Of a stretch of 11,595 bases of DNA, positions 11,451-11,595 are shown one piece after another (position 1 is the stretch's first letter; every line of letters begins with the position of its first letter). This stretch comes from DATLXH01 sp035576005 (GTDB lineage Bacteria; Acidobacteriota; Thermoanaerobaculia; Gp7-AA8). The notes beneath the pieces are model-generated. The model did no database searches. It had not been told where the DNA came from and worked only from the letters and a program-made list of their open reading frames with translations. Made by a program: the position numbers and the translations under genes. The DNA is taken from positions 1-11,595 of the forward strand of contig DATLXH010000077.1 of the NCBI GenBank assembly GCA_035576005.1, written 5' to 3'.

Positions 11451-11594
11451 TCAAGCTAGCCCGCATTTCTCACAGACCTTCGCCGCGAGACGACGGATAG
11501 CGGCCTGTCTGCTTCGTTGCACGGCAATTTCGCTCCTTGACATAGTGTCGACTATGCCTTCGTCGCAAAATCGCCGTGCGCCTCGCATCCAAGC
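11451..11594 (-). CDS. Unrecognised partial frame upstream of intI
   Basis: A minus-strand frame is open from the right edge to a TGA at 11453-11451, 30 nt before the integrase start. It encodes 47 visible residues, with an Arg/Ala-rich helix (RSRQAAIRRLAAK) and a closing C-x2-C (VCEKCGLA). An internal ATG at 11543 would give a 30-residue peptide. It could be the end of a gene preceding intI, or chance. I recognise no family. Confidence 0.25.
   Translation of the reverse strand, partial: AWMRGARRFCDEGIVDTMSRSEIAVQRSRQAAIRRLAAKVCEKCGLA
11541..11556. promoter_or_regulatory. Inverted repeat upstream of intI
   Basis: CATAGT-GTCG-ACTATG is a perfect 6-bp inverted repeat about 120 nt upstream of intI. 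It does not look like a LexA box of the CTGT-N8-ACAG type. It may be an operator, or chance. Confidence 0.25.
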
Positions 11595-11595
11595 C

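Noticed and set aside
10852..11466. A long overlapping frame inside intI (204 residues)
   Set aside because: It is an alternative frame of the clearly coding, conserved integrase gene and has no family features.

Overview
This window is an integron: a run of gene cassettes beside an integron-type tyrosine recombinase (IntI, 10428-11420, minus strand). Eleven complete attC sites of nearly constant length (ten of 105 bp and one of 104 bp, measured core to core) separate the cassettes. A twelfth attC is cut by an insertion sequence at the left edge. All cassette genes are on the minus strand. Numbering from the attI-like site at 10241-10259 leftwards, the cassettes are: C1 SAM-dependent methyltransferase; C2 LolA/DUF2092-like lipoprotein; C3 putative PD-(D/E)XK nuclease; C4 secreted carboxypeptidase-regulatory-like domain protein; C5 PUA/EVE-like plus HNH endonuclease; C6 a cassette with no convincing gene; C7 winged-helix-like plus HNH endonuclease; C8 small exported protein; C9 EVE-HNH endonuclease; C10 HicB-HicA toxin-antitoxin pair; C11 DUF6933-like gene split by an IS630-family element; C12 BrnT-like toxin with its antitoxin. 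The 3' end of an IS30-family element (1-197) lies inside the attC of C12.

The integrase points the same way as the cassettes, with its 3' end next to attI. This is opposite to class 1 integrons and Vibrio chromosomal integrons. It matches the reversed-integrase integrons described in Treponema denticola and Rhodopirellula-like Planctomycetes. The sequence does not fix the host: it is a moderately high-GC bacterium. Four cassettes carry a TANNNT hexamer exactly 6 nt before the start codon, a pattern typical of leaderless promoters. The array therefore seems to be expressed partly from promoters inside individual cassettes.

By content, the array is a storage and defence region. It has three HNH nucleases, two of them fused to domains of the type that recognises modified bases, a possible PD-(D/E)XK nuclease and two toxin-antitoxin cassettes. 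The remaining cargo is exported proteins of unknown role and a methyltransferase. Two transposons have entered the distal end. The IS630 element split a gene whose reading frame is restored exactly if the element and one TA copy are removed.

The region between attI and the integrase stop codon (10248-10427) contains no gene. It holds four copies of a TTATCCGGAC-like motif arranged as two hairpins. A further hairpin covers the ribosome binding site of the integrase. To the right of the integrase only an unrecognised open frame is visible up to the edge of the window.
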